Positions 52,780-61,200 of a stretch of DNA of 64,000 nucleotides are shown here, one piece after another (the first letter of the stretch is position 1; every line of letters starts with the position of its first letter). Origin of the DNA: Caryophanales bacterium UBA4682 (lineage in GTDB: Bacteria; Bacillota_I; Bacilli_A; RFN20; CAG-288); assembly GCA_002404995.1 (NCBI GenBank), contig DHKY01000002.1, positions 1 through 64,000 of the forward strand, read 5' to 3'. The notes beneath the pieces were generated by a model, which worked only from the letters and a program-made list of their open reading frames with translations, was not told the origin of the DNA and searched no databases. The position numbers and the translations under genes are program-made.

Positions 52780-54288
52780 ATGAATATCCAATCGAGTATA
52801 AAAAAGCTTGCCTGCTACGCGTTAGAAAAGCAGCTGATTACCGAAGAGGAATATTCCTATAGCATCAACCTCCTTCTTGATGTACTTGATTTAGACGAAT
52901 TCGGGGATGACGGGAAAGACTATAAGGATGTTTCTCTCGAAGAGACACTAGATGAAATCCTAGACTTTGCTTTTGAAAAGAAGATTATCAAAGAGAACAG
53001 TGTGGTCTATCGTGATTTATTAACAGCTAAAATCAGGAACTGTTTCACTCCGCGGCCAGATGAAGTTATACGCAAGTTCAAAGAATTAGAAAAAATCGGT
53101 TCTGAAAAGGCAACTCATTATTTCTACAATCTTTCTATAAATTCTGACTATGTAATGTCCTATAGAATCAAGAAAGATCTTCATTGGAAGACTGCTTCTC
53201 CATATGGTGATCTTGATATTACGATTAATCTCTCTAAACCAGAGAAAGACCCGAAAGCAATTGCAGCCGCGAAGCTAAGGAAGCAGACTTCTTATCCGAA
53301 GTGCTTCCTTTGCAAGGAAAACAGGGGATATCGTGGAACACTGACGCATCCAGCACGAGAAACAATCCGCTATATTCCTCTCAAACTATCCGGTGGAGAC
53401 TATTACCTCCAGTATTCACCATACTCTTACTATCCAGAGCATTGCATTGTATTTAACAAAGAACATATTCCAAGGGTTGTCAATCGCAAGACTTTTGAAC
53501 ACCTAGTCGATTTCGTGGACGAATTTCCGCATTACAGGCTTGGTTCAAACGCAGACCTTCCGATTGTCGGTGGAAGCATTCTTACTCATGATCACTACCA
53601 AGGCGGACGATATACTTTCCCTAGGTTCAAGGCAAAAGACGTCTTCACTTTCACTTTCAAAGGATATGAGAACATTCAGGCAAGCTACCTCTACTGGCCT
53701 TTATCCGTTATCCGCTTGAAAGCAGAAGACAAAGAAGAACTCATCGATCTCTCCGATAAGATTCTGAATTGCTGGCGAAAATATACGGATGAGAAGTCTT
53801 TTGTCCTAGCAGAAACGGAGAACACCCCGCATAATACCATCACTCCGATTCTCCACAAGGAAGGAAAGGAATTCATCAGGGATCTAACTCTAAGAAACAA
53901 CATCACAACAGATCAGTATCCATTAGGTGTATATCATCCACATCAGGAATACTGGAATATCAAAAAAGAGAACATCGGCCTTATTGAAGTCATGGGCCGT
54001 GCTATCCTCCCTTCCCGTTTGAAGAAGGAGAGGGAAACGGTAGCCTTGAGGATTAAAGACGGAAAAGACCTTAACGGAAATCCCGCTGTCTCAAAACACG
54101 CTGCCTGGCTTAAGAACTTTGAAAACCGCTTTGACGAAAAAACGACCTTAGAAGAAATCAATTCTATCTTACAAGAGGAAATCGGTCACACTTTCCAGTA
54201 TGTCCTTGAATGTGCAGGAGTCTATAAGCAGAACGAAGAAGGATATGAGGGGGTCAAGCGCTTCATCAAATCCGTAAATCAAATATAG
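52780..54288 (+). CDS. galT: UDP-glucose-hexose-1-phosphate uridylyltransferase, class II
   Basis: Leloir pathway transferase of the Firmicutes (GalT class II) type, 502 residues, starting directly after the galK stop. KIxNCFTPRPDEVIRKF, HYxLGSNADLPIVGGSIL, THDHYQGGRYTFPxFKA. AGG at the x positions equals Met or apolar sites (MNCxTPRP, FPM). TPRP and IRKF arginines are CGG and CGC. Confidence 0.95.
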   Translation: MNIQSSIKKLACYALEKQLITEEEYSYSINLLLDVLDLDEFGDDGKDYKDVSLEETLDEILDFAFEKKIIKENSVVYRDLLTAKIRNCFTPRPDEVIRKFKELEKIGSEKATHYFYNLSINSDYVMSYRIKKDLHWKTASPYGDLDITINLSKPEKDPKAIAAAKLRKQTSYPKCFLCKENRGYRGTLTHPARETIRYIPLKLSGGDYYLQYSPYSYYPEHCIVFNKEHIPRVVNRKTFEHLVDFVDEFPHYRLGSNADLPIVGGSILTHDHYQGGRYTFPRFKAKDVFTFTFKGYENIQASYLYWPLSVIRLKAEDKEELIDLSDKILNCWRKYTDEKSFVLAETENTPHNTITPILHKEGKEFIRDLTLRNNITTDQYPLGVYHPHQEYWNIKKENIGLIEVMGRAILPSRLKKERETVALRIKDGKDLNGNPAVSKHAAWLKNFENRFDEKTTLEEINSILQEEIGHTFQYVLECAGVYKQNEEGYEGVKRFIKSVNQI

Positions 54289-55117
54289 GCATATCGTTTT
54301 CTAAAAAAGATTGTTCTTAAAATAGACGGAAGCCCGAATTCTAGACTGTAAGTAAGACTACAGCACAGCAACAGGATAAATCATTAGAAACAGAGGCACT
54401 GTCAATCCGTTTGGATTATTCTCCTGTCTCACTGAAACAGTTCTCGTATTCATTGATGAATTGTTTGAGTTCCACGATACACGCGGAACTTTTTTGTGAT
54501 TGAAGCACATTTCTTTATTTATCTTCGAGAAAAAAGGTTCTTGGTCTTGCTGTTGCCCAGCATTTTCTTTTTTCTCGACACCGACTGCATGATTTCGAAG
54601 GTTACTTGCTAAGTTTCCCTTTAACACTGCCAGCGCTGGTCGGAACACATGAGTCTGGAGAAACTTCTCGTGCAGCCTGCCAAGCATGTCATCACAGCAT
54701 TGCCGCCTTATCTTTTTGCAAACTTCCTAAAATATCATTCATCAATCCAATGAGAATCTTAAAGCATCCTTTACTATTCTTCTGCCATCACCACATCGGG
54801 ATAGATCCTTGAACATCTCTGGTTGACCTTAAATTTTTTGGGCATAGCATACAGTCAGATAGCTGCTGCACTTCTTCTTCAATTCGTATTTCATCTGATG
54901 GGCCTCTCCTACGCTTAAGACATTCGCCGATACCTAAGGTACTAATCCTCTAAAAGAATCCTCTAAAAGCCACTGTTTTCCAAGTTGACCCAACGAGGGA
55001 GGCTAATATGACAATCTTTTTCTTATCAGGCTATATAATATACAAAAAATTAATTTTTTTGTCCTTGAAAACGTCTTTGGCGTAGCTTATAATCACAAAA
55101 AGAAAGGGGTTTCATCT
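54289..55117. other. Gene-poor stretch with decayed coding sequence
   Basis: About 830 bases. The minus strand shows broken coding-like frames: one with GRLHEKFLQTHVFRPALAVL (54358-54687) and another, further upstream, with ECLKRRRGPSDEIRIEEEVQ. They are interrupted by stops and frame changes, with no ribosome sites, as in a decayed mobile or accessory gene. I cannot identify the family. The last 90 bases hold the promoter of the next gene (an A+T rich tract and AAAGGGG before ATG 55118). Confidence 0.4.
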
Positions 55118-56430
55118 ATGAATAAACTAATATTATCATTTTTATCTTTCCTCTTCCTTACTTTTCCGAGTACACGTGTAGATAAAAAGTTTAATTCGAA
55201 AGGCGAAGGGCTTTTTGCACAAAAGGTCCAGCTTGCAGATGCTACTAAGCCATGTGGGTTTGGCTATGACATATCATTATACTCTTGGTTTGCTTTTTCT
55301 GTTGAAAATCAGACTTATTATCTAGCAGACGTCTTGAATCAAACTGTTTTTGACTCAACCCTTTTCGAAATGCGCTTGATTGTAAACGCAAAGGAAAATG
55401 ACGGAATTCCTCCACTGTATTTAAGTGATTCCAATAGTTTCTGTTTAGAAGTCATTACACAAAGTAACGGAAAGCCAAAAGCAGATTATTACAAATTAGA
55501 TAGTTCTACAAGCCAGTCGATAATCAAGAATGCTAAACTAGCAAACAGCGGTTCTGAAATTGAAAAAAGACTCACAACTAGCTTCAATTTTTACTTTTCG
55601 AATACTTCTTTTTCAAATATTACAACCAATCAGGCATCCAGAGTCCGAAACAACGCAGCAGAACCGAAAATCAATAGCCAAGCACCACTTGATTATTTTT
55701 TAAAGACAAAGGAAATACAGAAAACTTATCTTGATTATTCAACCTTTGCCTATCCAGATGAAAATAATCCAACTCACTATAGTCTCGATTCGGCAATTAC
55801 AGCATTGTTGCCAAAATCAATTTTTACAAGTGAAGGATAAAATATAAAGCAGGCATGGAATGGGGATATTATGTTAAAACCATAAAGAATAAGGATAATT
55901 CTTTACTCTCACAAGTCCTTATTTTTGATATTGCTCAATTGAAAGCAACCGATACCACGACCGACATTATCACTATTAAAGTAGTTGAACATTCAAATTA
56001 TAAATACAGCGAAACGGATGATTCTGTTTTTTACTATGGCCAAAATAATCTCTGCATCGGAAATCCAACATCATCTGGAGACTTTACTTTAACAGTAAGT
56101 GATCTTCAATGGAGGCCGAAATTCAATCCAGAAAAAGCAACAGCTGAACAGAAGATGGAAATAAGAGCTAACAGCTCTATTCTAAAATCATACTATTATT
56201 ATGTCAGCTTTGATTTCAATTGTACTTTTACAATATACAATCCATACTACAGTGAGGTAAGATATGTTTACATCTACGATGCGAGTTTTAATGAAATCAA
56301 AAACACTAGAATGTGGGATGACACGATGCTAACTATAGAAGCAAAATCAAATGAAGTCTTTATCATTGGATTAGAAATCTATTCTCCTCTTTCTTCTAGC
56401 TACATAATGGAGCTTACTATTACAAAATGA
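55118..56430 (+). pseudogene. Secreted protein gene interrupted by a frameshift
   Basis: The first frame (55118-55840, 240 codons) starts with a signal peptide (LILSFLSFLFLTFPSTR) and an extracellular beta-rich domain. The second (about 55840-56430, 191 codons from ATG 55855) continues with similar beta-rich content (VSFDFNCTFTIYNPYYSEV) in the -1 frame and has no ribosome site. The switch is at 55834-55842 (GAAGGATAAAA); one extra A would join them. Either a recent loss or a sequence error. Function of the joined protein (about 430 residues) unknown. Confidence 0.6.
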
Positions 56431-56437
56431 AAAAATA

Positions 56438-57487
56438 GTGAAAATATTAAGCTATTGTTTCTCTTTTATCCTGTTCCAGTCGTTACTTTGGGTTACAATA
56501 TTCGAAACTTCGTGTATCAATGATAGTCGTTACTTTGTGGATGAAGCCTGGAAATGGAGCGAAACAATAAATCAACCCTATTTTAACATCGAAGGAAAGA
56601 AAGAGGTCTTATCTTCACTTGAGGATTCTTACCTAATTTCTGTTTTTGGTCTTCCCGGAATAATAGGGCCCGAAAACCAGTACTTTGGGCATTACTTTGC
56701 TTCCCCGATTACAGACAGCCTGAAAAGCGAAACCGGCTTAGTCGAAGGAAACTATCCATCGAGCGATAATGAAATCCTTGTTACAAAAAGGTTCCATAGG
56801 AGAGAGAACTCGGAAGATCTGCCCGTTATCGGTAGAAAGATAAAATTTGAACAGCATGAATATTCTATCAGTGGAATTCTTGATACCCATATTCGCTATG
56901 ACCTGATTCATTTAGAATCGGGGAGCAATTACGATCCTAATGTAAACTACCTCGATTATTCTTTTATTTTCACAGAGAACGAGTTCGATCGCCTTTTTGT
57001 GCCCTGTGCCGCCGTTGTTAAAGTCAATTCCAAGAAGCAGCTCATATCTTTGAATAAAAGAAAGAATGTCAAAATCGTTTATTCAATTCAGATTCCAAGC
57101 CAGACAGGACCGCTGTTATGGCTTCAAATTTCAGCAGAAAATATTCTTCCCCTTGTATCTGCTCTATTCGCCGTTGCCTATCTTGTCGTTTACCTCATTA
57201 CAAAGCATAAAGAAGCGTACACTCCATTTAGCATAAAGGAAGCAGTTCTTTTTTCTGCGGCTTTTTTTGCCTTGAATTTTGTTTTGGTTTTGATCCTTGA
57301 CATTATAGGAAAGGAAAAATATCATGCTTCCACCTTCTATTATAGTCTTGGTATCACTTCTTTACTTATCCTTGCCTTTTTGATTCTAGCTCTTCTCGTC
57401 AGGCATCTTCCAAAGATCATCTATGCCGTGAAAGAGAAAAGAAAAGCAAAATACTATCACTACGATTTAAGGAATCTCGATCATTAG
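56438..57487 (+). CDS. MacB/FtsX-like membrane protein
   Basis: 349 residues, GTG start. One N-terminal helix, an extracellular domain with the MacB periplasmic pattern (GNYPSSDNEILVTKRF, IGRKIKFEQHEYSISGIL), then three C-terminal membrane helices and a basic tail. This is the topology of one half of a lipoprotein-release/macrolide type ABC permease. No ATPase gene is adjacent, so its partner is elsewhere or it acts alone. Confidence 0.7.
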   Translation: MKILSYCFSFILFQSLLWVTIFETSCINDSRYFVDEAWKWSETINQPYFNIEGKKEVLSSLEDSYLISVFGLPGIIGPENQYFGHYFASPITDSLKSETGLVEGNYPSSDNEILVTKRFHRRENSEDLPVIGRKIKFEQHEYSISGILDTHIRYDLIHLESGSNYDPNVNYLDYSFIFTENEFDRLFVPCAAVVKVNSKKQLISLNKRKNVKIVYSIQIPSQTGPLLWLQISAENILPLVSALFAVAYLVVYLITKHKEAYTPFSIKEAVLFSAAFFALNFVLVLILDIIGKEKYHASTFYYSLGITSLLILAFLILALLVRHLPKIIYAVKEKRKAKYYHYDLRNLDH

Positions 57488-57491
57488 ACAC

Positions 57492-57527
57492 AAAAAACGG
57501 CTTAGGATGTTAACCCTAAGCCGTTTT
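57492..57527. terminator. Bidirectional terminator
   Basis: AAAAACGGCTTAGG pairs with CCTAAGCCGTTTTT around an eight-base loop, between the convergent membrane protein gene and rhaD. Confidence 0.9.
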
Positions 57528-57544
57528 TGACTTTACTTTCCGTA

Positions 57545-58399
57545 TTACCGAGAATTGTCTTTTAAGGACAGGAAATCCCAGCGGACAATACCTTCAAGCT
57601 TGAAAAGTTTAATCAGTTCCAGCCTGTTTTCATCGGTGATCGTGTTGATAATCTTCCGTTCTCCGATCAGGTTATAGATCTGTGCTGCTTTCTCGACCGT
57701 TTCAATCAATCCGAAAGCCTCATCCAAAGTCTTACCAGCACCATAGATACCATGTCCGGCCCAGACAACAATCCGGAACTGTTTCCTCTTTTCCGCCGTT
57801 GCCTGTCCGATACTGTCGGTTCCGCAGAGCATCCATGGAAGAACACCGACGCCTTCCGGATAGACAACAATGCATTCAGTTGACCTCTGCCAGAGAGTGT
57901 GCGAGAAGGACTTCTCGTCCAGCGGATGGACATAGGTCATGGCAAGAAGGTTCGTCGGATGACAATGCCTGACTACACGGTTTTCAGGGTCTTTTTCAAG
58001 ACGGACCCTATGAGACATCAGATGGGCAGGAAGCTCGGACGTGAATCGCCCTCCGTCCTTATATCCCCATAAGAGCTCTGCATTCTGCCCGTCTTCGGCA
58101 ATTCGGATAATACCTAGATTCGTCTCCGGATCGCTCTCGACGTTTTTCAGGTATTTTCCCGTTCCGGTTACTAGGAAAATCTTTCCGGCAAGAGGTTTAG
58201 CATCAAGAGAAGAGCGGTTAACGCCTGCAAAAGGAATGACACGGATCACATGGTTGAGATCAAGGTATTCTTTGATTTCTTCTTCTTTGAGAAGATAGGA
58301 GACATTGCCTCCGTTGCGTTCATCCCAGCCAAGACGATACCTGTTGGAACAGGTCTTTTCGAATTCGACTAAAAACTTAGCAGTTAAAATATCTTTCAT
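57545..58399 (-). CDS. rhaD: Rhamnulose-1-phosphate aldolase
   Basis: Class II zinc aldolase giving dihydroxyacetone phosphate and lactaldehyde. 284 residues starting MKDILTAKFLVEFEKT two bases after the rhaA stop. Zinc ligands in VVRHCHPTNLLAMTY and WAGHGIYGAG; EGVGVLPWMLCGTDSIGQ is characteristic. AGG in TAEKxKQFRIVVW is the family Met (AEKMKxxR), with CGG for the Arg. Last gene of the operon. Confidence 0.95.
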   Translation of the reverse strand: MKDILTAKFLVEFEKTCSNRYRLGWDERNGGNVSYLLKEEEIKEYLDLNHVIRVIPFAGVNRSSLDAKPLAGKIFLVTGTGKYLKNVESDPETNLGIIRIAEDGQNAELLWGYKDGGRFTSELPAHLMSHRVRLEKDPENRVVRHCHPTNLLAMTYVHPLDEKSFSHTLWQRSTECIVVYPEGVGVLPWMLCGTDSIGQATAEKRKQFRIVVWAGHGIYGAGKTLDEAFGLIETVEKAAQIYNLIGERKIINTITDENRLELIKLFKLEGIVRWDFLSLKDNSR

Positions 58400-58400
58400 T

Positions 58401-59666
58401 TTATTTACGCTTTCCGAGGACTTCTTTTTCATACCGCATCGCTTCCGTATAGTAATCATCATCTAATCCCTGACGAAGGAGATACTCTTCCCATAAAGCA
58501 GAGAAAGGAAGCCTCTTTGCTCTTTCCTGGAGGAACATCAGCTTCGTGAAATCAGCCTTGTCCTGTAGTTCCTTCCTCTCCTCATTCGGAAGAGAGGCTG
58601 CAAACAGAAGAGCTTTCTGCCTAGAACGTTGTCCGGTCACCCAGGCAACAATACGATTGATGGAGGCATCGAAATAATCCAATCCAATGATAACCCGGTC
58701 ATCCGCATTGTTCCGGATGATTTCCTTAGCCACTTCCTTCAGTTCATCATCAAAAAGAACAACATGATCCGAATCCCAACGGACTGGACGGGAAACGTGA
58801 AGAGCGACTTTGTCATGGAAGGCAAGAAGAGACGAAATCTTATCGGAGACATATTCAGTCGGGTGATAGTGTCCCCTATCCCTTAAACAGGAGATGCCAT
58901 TCCTTGCCGCATAGTTCTGATAGAATTCGTTGCTTCCGACCGTGAAGGATTCCAGACCGATACCAAAAGTCTTCGATTCCACAGCAGGAAGGACATATTT
59001 CTTGTCATATCCAGAAGCAAGAATCTCATCCAAGGATTTTTTCAGTCTCAATCGTGGAGAGAGACGATTGGCAGGAACGTCCTTGTAACCATCCGGAATC
59101 CAGATATCCATCAAAGACTGAGTGCCAAATGCTTTTCCTAATTCCTGCGTAATCTTCAGACAGGCAATACCATGACGGACCCAGAACTCGCGGACCTCTT
59201 CTTCTGGAGAAGACAAAGTCAGGTTATCTTTGACCATCGGATGAGAAAAATAGGTCGGATTGAAATCCAATCCCTGAAGTCCGATTCCCTTTCCGAAATC
59301 AATCCAAGGTTTGAAATACTCAATCGTGTACTGATCCCGGTCGACCTTTCCTTTATCTTTGCCAAGCAGAGCATAAGAGGCATGGAGATTAAGACGTTTC
59401 ACACCAGGCCTAAGAGAGAAAGCTTCTTTGATGTCTTCCCTCAGTTCCTCAGGATTTCTTGCCCGTCCCGGGTAATTTCCCGTGGTCTGAATTCCACCAG
59501 CAAGAGAGTCAGAACCATCGAATCCTAAGACATCATCACCTTGCCAGCAATGCACCGAAACCGGGATTTTAGAAACGCGTTCCATCGCCTTTTCCGTATC
59601 AATTCCGAATTCGGCATACTCCTTCTTCGCATCCAGATAATCTTTTTCAATCTGTTCTTTATTCAT
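58401..59666 (-). CDS. rhaA: L-rhamnose isomerase
   Basis: Converts rhamnose to rhamnulose. 421 residues. GNYPGxARNPEELRED, RLNLHASYALLG, NPTYFSHP, IWIPDGYKD, ESKTFGIGLESFTVGSNEFY, CLxDxGHYHPTEYVSDKISS and LHVSRPVRWDSDHVV cover the active site. AGG in CLxDxGHYHPTE fits Leu/Met sites. Starts two bases before the stop region of rhaB with AAAGGAG. Confidence 0.96.
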   Translation of the reverse strand: MNKEQIEKDYLDAKKEYAEFGIDTEKAMERVSKIPVSVHCWQGDDVLGFDGSDSLAGGIQTTGNYPGRARNPEELREDIKEAFSLRPGVKRLNLHASYALLGKDKGKVDRDQYTIEYFKPWIDFGKGIGLQGLDFNPTYFSHPMVKDNLTLSSPEEEVREFWVRHGIACLKITQELGKAFGTQSLMDIWIPDGYKDVPANRLSPRLRLKKSLDEILASGYDKKYVLPAVESKTFGIGLESFTVGSNEFYQNYAARNGISCLRDRGHYHPTEYVSDKISSLLAFHDKVALHVSRPVRWDSDHVVLFDDELKEVAKEIIRNNADDRVIIGLDYFDASINRIVAWVTGQRSRQKALLFAASLPNEERKELQDKADFTKLMFLQERAKRLPFSALWEEYLLRQGLDDDYYTEAMRYEKEVLGKRK

Positions 59667-59668
59667 TC

Positions 59669-61129
59669 TTATTCTCCTTTCCGAATAAGGTTAATAAACT
59701 TTTTGTATTTTTCATCCCAGATATGAACTTCTTGAGGATAATAGACAGAGCCGTCAATCGACTTAGAAATTGCCTGTCTTCCTTCCTCCCTGCTAGAGAA
59801 GACACCTAAGGCAATAAACTGGCAGATAGCATTTCCAAGGACCGTCGCCTCGCTAGCTCCGGTCACCACCTTCCGTTTCGTGGCATTTGCAGTATATTGA
59901 TTCAATACCGAAGCCCTGTTTCCGCCACCGACAACAATCAAGGAATCAATGTTTTCTCCGGTCAGTTGAACCAAGGATTCAATGATATGACGATAAGCAA
60001 GGGCCATCGAGGAATAAATCCTCTTCCTCATCTCTCCTGGGCTCTTTGGCTTTTCCTGTCCTGTTTTTTCAAGATAGGCATTTATCTTCCCAAGCCTGTC
60101 TCCGGGCGTCTCAAAGCAAGGATCGTCTACGTTCAGCAAGGAAGAGATATCCCCAGCCTGATGAACCCTGTCAGCGATGGAAGATACTGGTATATCAATG
60201 CCTTGCTTGCGATAGTCGTTTCTTGTCTCATTGATGAGGAACCTTCCCATAGTATTTTTAAGGAAGCGGATTGTAGAGCCATATCCTATTTCATTTGTGA
60301 AGTTTGCTTTATATGTCTTATCGTTCCTCAAAGGATTCTTAAGCTCTGTTCCGAGCAAGGACCAAGTTCCAGATGACAAATAGGCAAAAGGCGCCACCCC
60401 ATTCGTGCCTAATACTGCGCTTCCAGTATCATGAGTACAGACAGCCACTACCGGGATTTTCTTCTCCCTTCCCCTTGGCAGGAGCTCCTCTTTCCTATAT
60501 CCATAAGTCTCACCGGGATAGATCATTTTTGGAAAGATGCGTTCTGGAACCCGAAGCAATGAAAGAAGATTAGAATCAATCTTCTTTTCCTTGCGGTTAT
60601 ACAAGGCAGTTGTAGAAGCATTTGTCTCTTCCCTTCTTTTCTCCCCTGTAAGGAAATAAGCAATCAGATCAGGAATCAATAGAAGCGAGGAAACAGAATC
60701 AAAATCGATTCCCGATTCATACAGCTGGTAGATAGTGTTGAAATGCCTGTTCTGGATACCTGTGATAGAGTAGATTTCAGAATAGGAAATTTTCGAAAGA
60801 AAGTCTTTCTGGCGTTGAATCGTGCTCCCATCCCGGTAACAAGTAGGATCAGAGAGAAGTCTTCCGTCCTTCCCAATCAATCCGAAATCAACGCCCCAAG
60901 TATCAATGCCGATAGAAGAAATATCATCATCGGTCAAAAGGGCAGTCTTGATTCCGTCCACGACTTCATTGAAAAGATAGTAAAAATCCCAACAGAGCGT
61001 TCCTTGCTCATTCCGATATGTCCGGTTAGGAAAACGATGAACTTCCTTGTAAGACAGCTTCCCTTGCTCTTCGCTGACTACCATAACCCGGCCTGAAGTT
61101 GCGCCGAGATCAATAGAAATAACTTTCAT
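59669..61129 (-). CDS. rhaB: Rhamnulokinase
   Basis: FGGY-family kinase, 486 residues. ISIDLGATSGRVMVV (phosphate 1), SIGIDTWGVDFGLIG, GIQNxHFNTIYQLYE (AGG is the Met of FMPFNT in relatives), HDTGSAVLG, YLSSGTWSLLG and VVGGGNRASVLNQYTAN. The substrate is L-rhamnulose. Upstream of rhaA with two bases between stop and start. Confidence 0.96.
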   Translation of the reverse strand: MKVISIDLGATSGRVMVVSEEQGKLSYKEVHRFPNRTYRNEQGTLCWDFYYLFNEVVDGIKTALLTDDDISSIGIDTWGVDFGLIGKDGRLLSDPTCYRDGSTIQRQKDFLSKISYSEIYSITGIQNRHFNTIYQLYESGIDFDSVSSLLLIPDLIAYFLTGEKRREETNASTTALYNRKEKKIDSNLLSLLRVPERIFPKMIYPGETYGYRKEELLPRGREKKIPVVAVCTHDTGSAVLGTNGVAPFAYLSSGTWSLLGTELKNPLRNDKTYKANFTNEIGYGSTIRFLKNTMGRFLINETRNDYRKQGIDIPVSSIADRVHQAGDISSLLNVDDPCFETPGDRLGKINAYLEKTGQEKPKSPGEMRKRIYSSMALAYRHIIESLVQLTGENIDSLIVVGGGNRASVLNQYTANATKRKVVTGASEATVLGNAICQFIALGVFSSREEGRQAISKSIDGSVYYPQEVHIWDEKYKKFINLIRKGE

Positions 61130-61200
61130 TGTCTTGCCTCTGTATTAGAAAGCAATAGAATCGGATTTCTTAGTCAAACACAGATTGAAATCTGTTCTGG

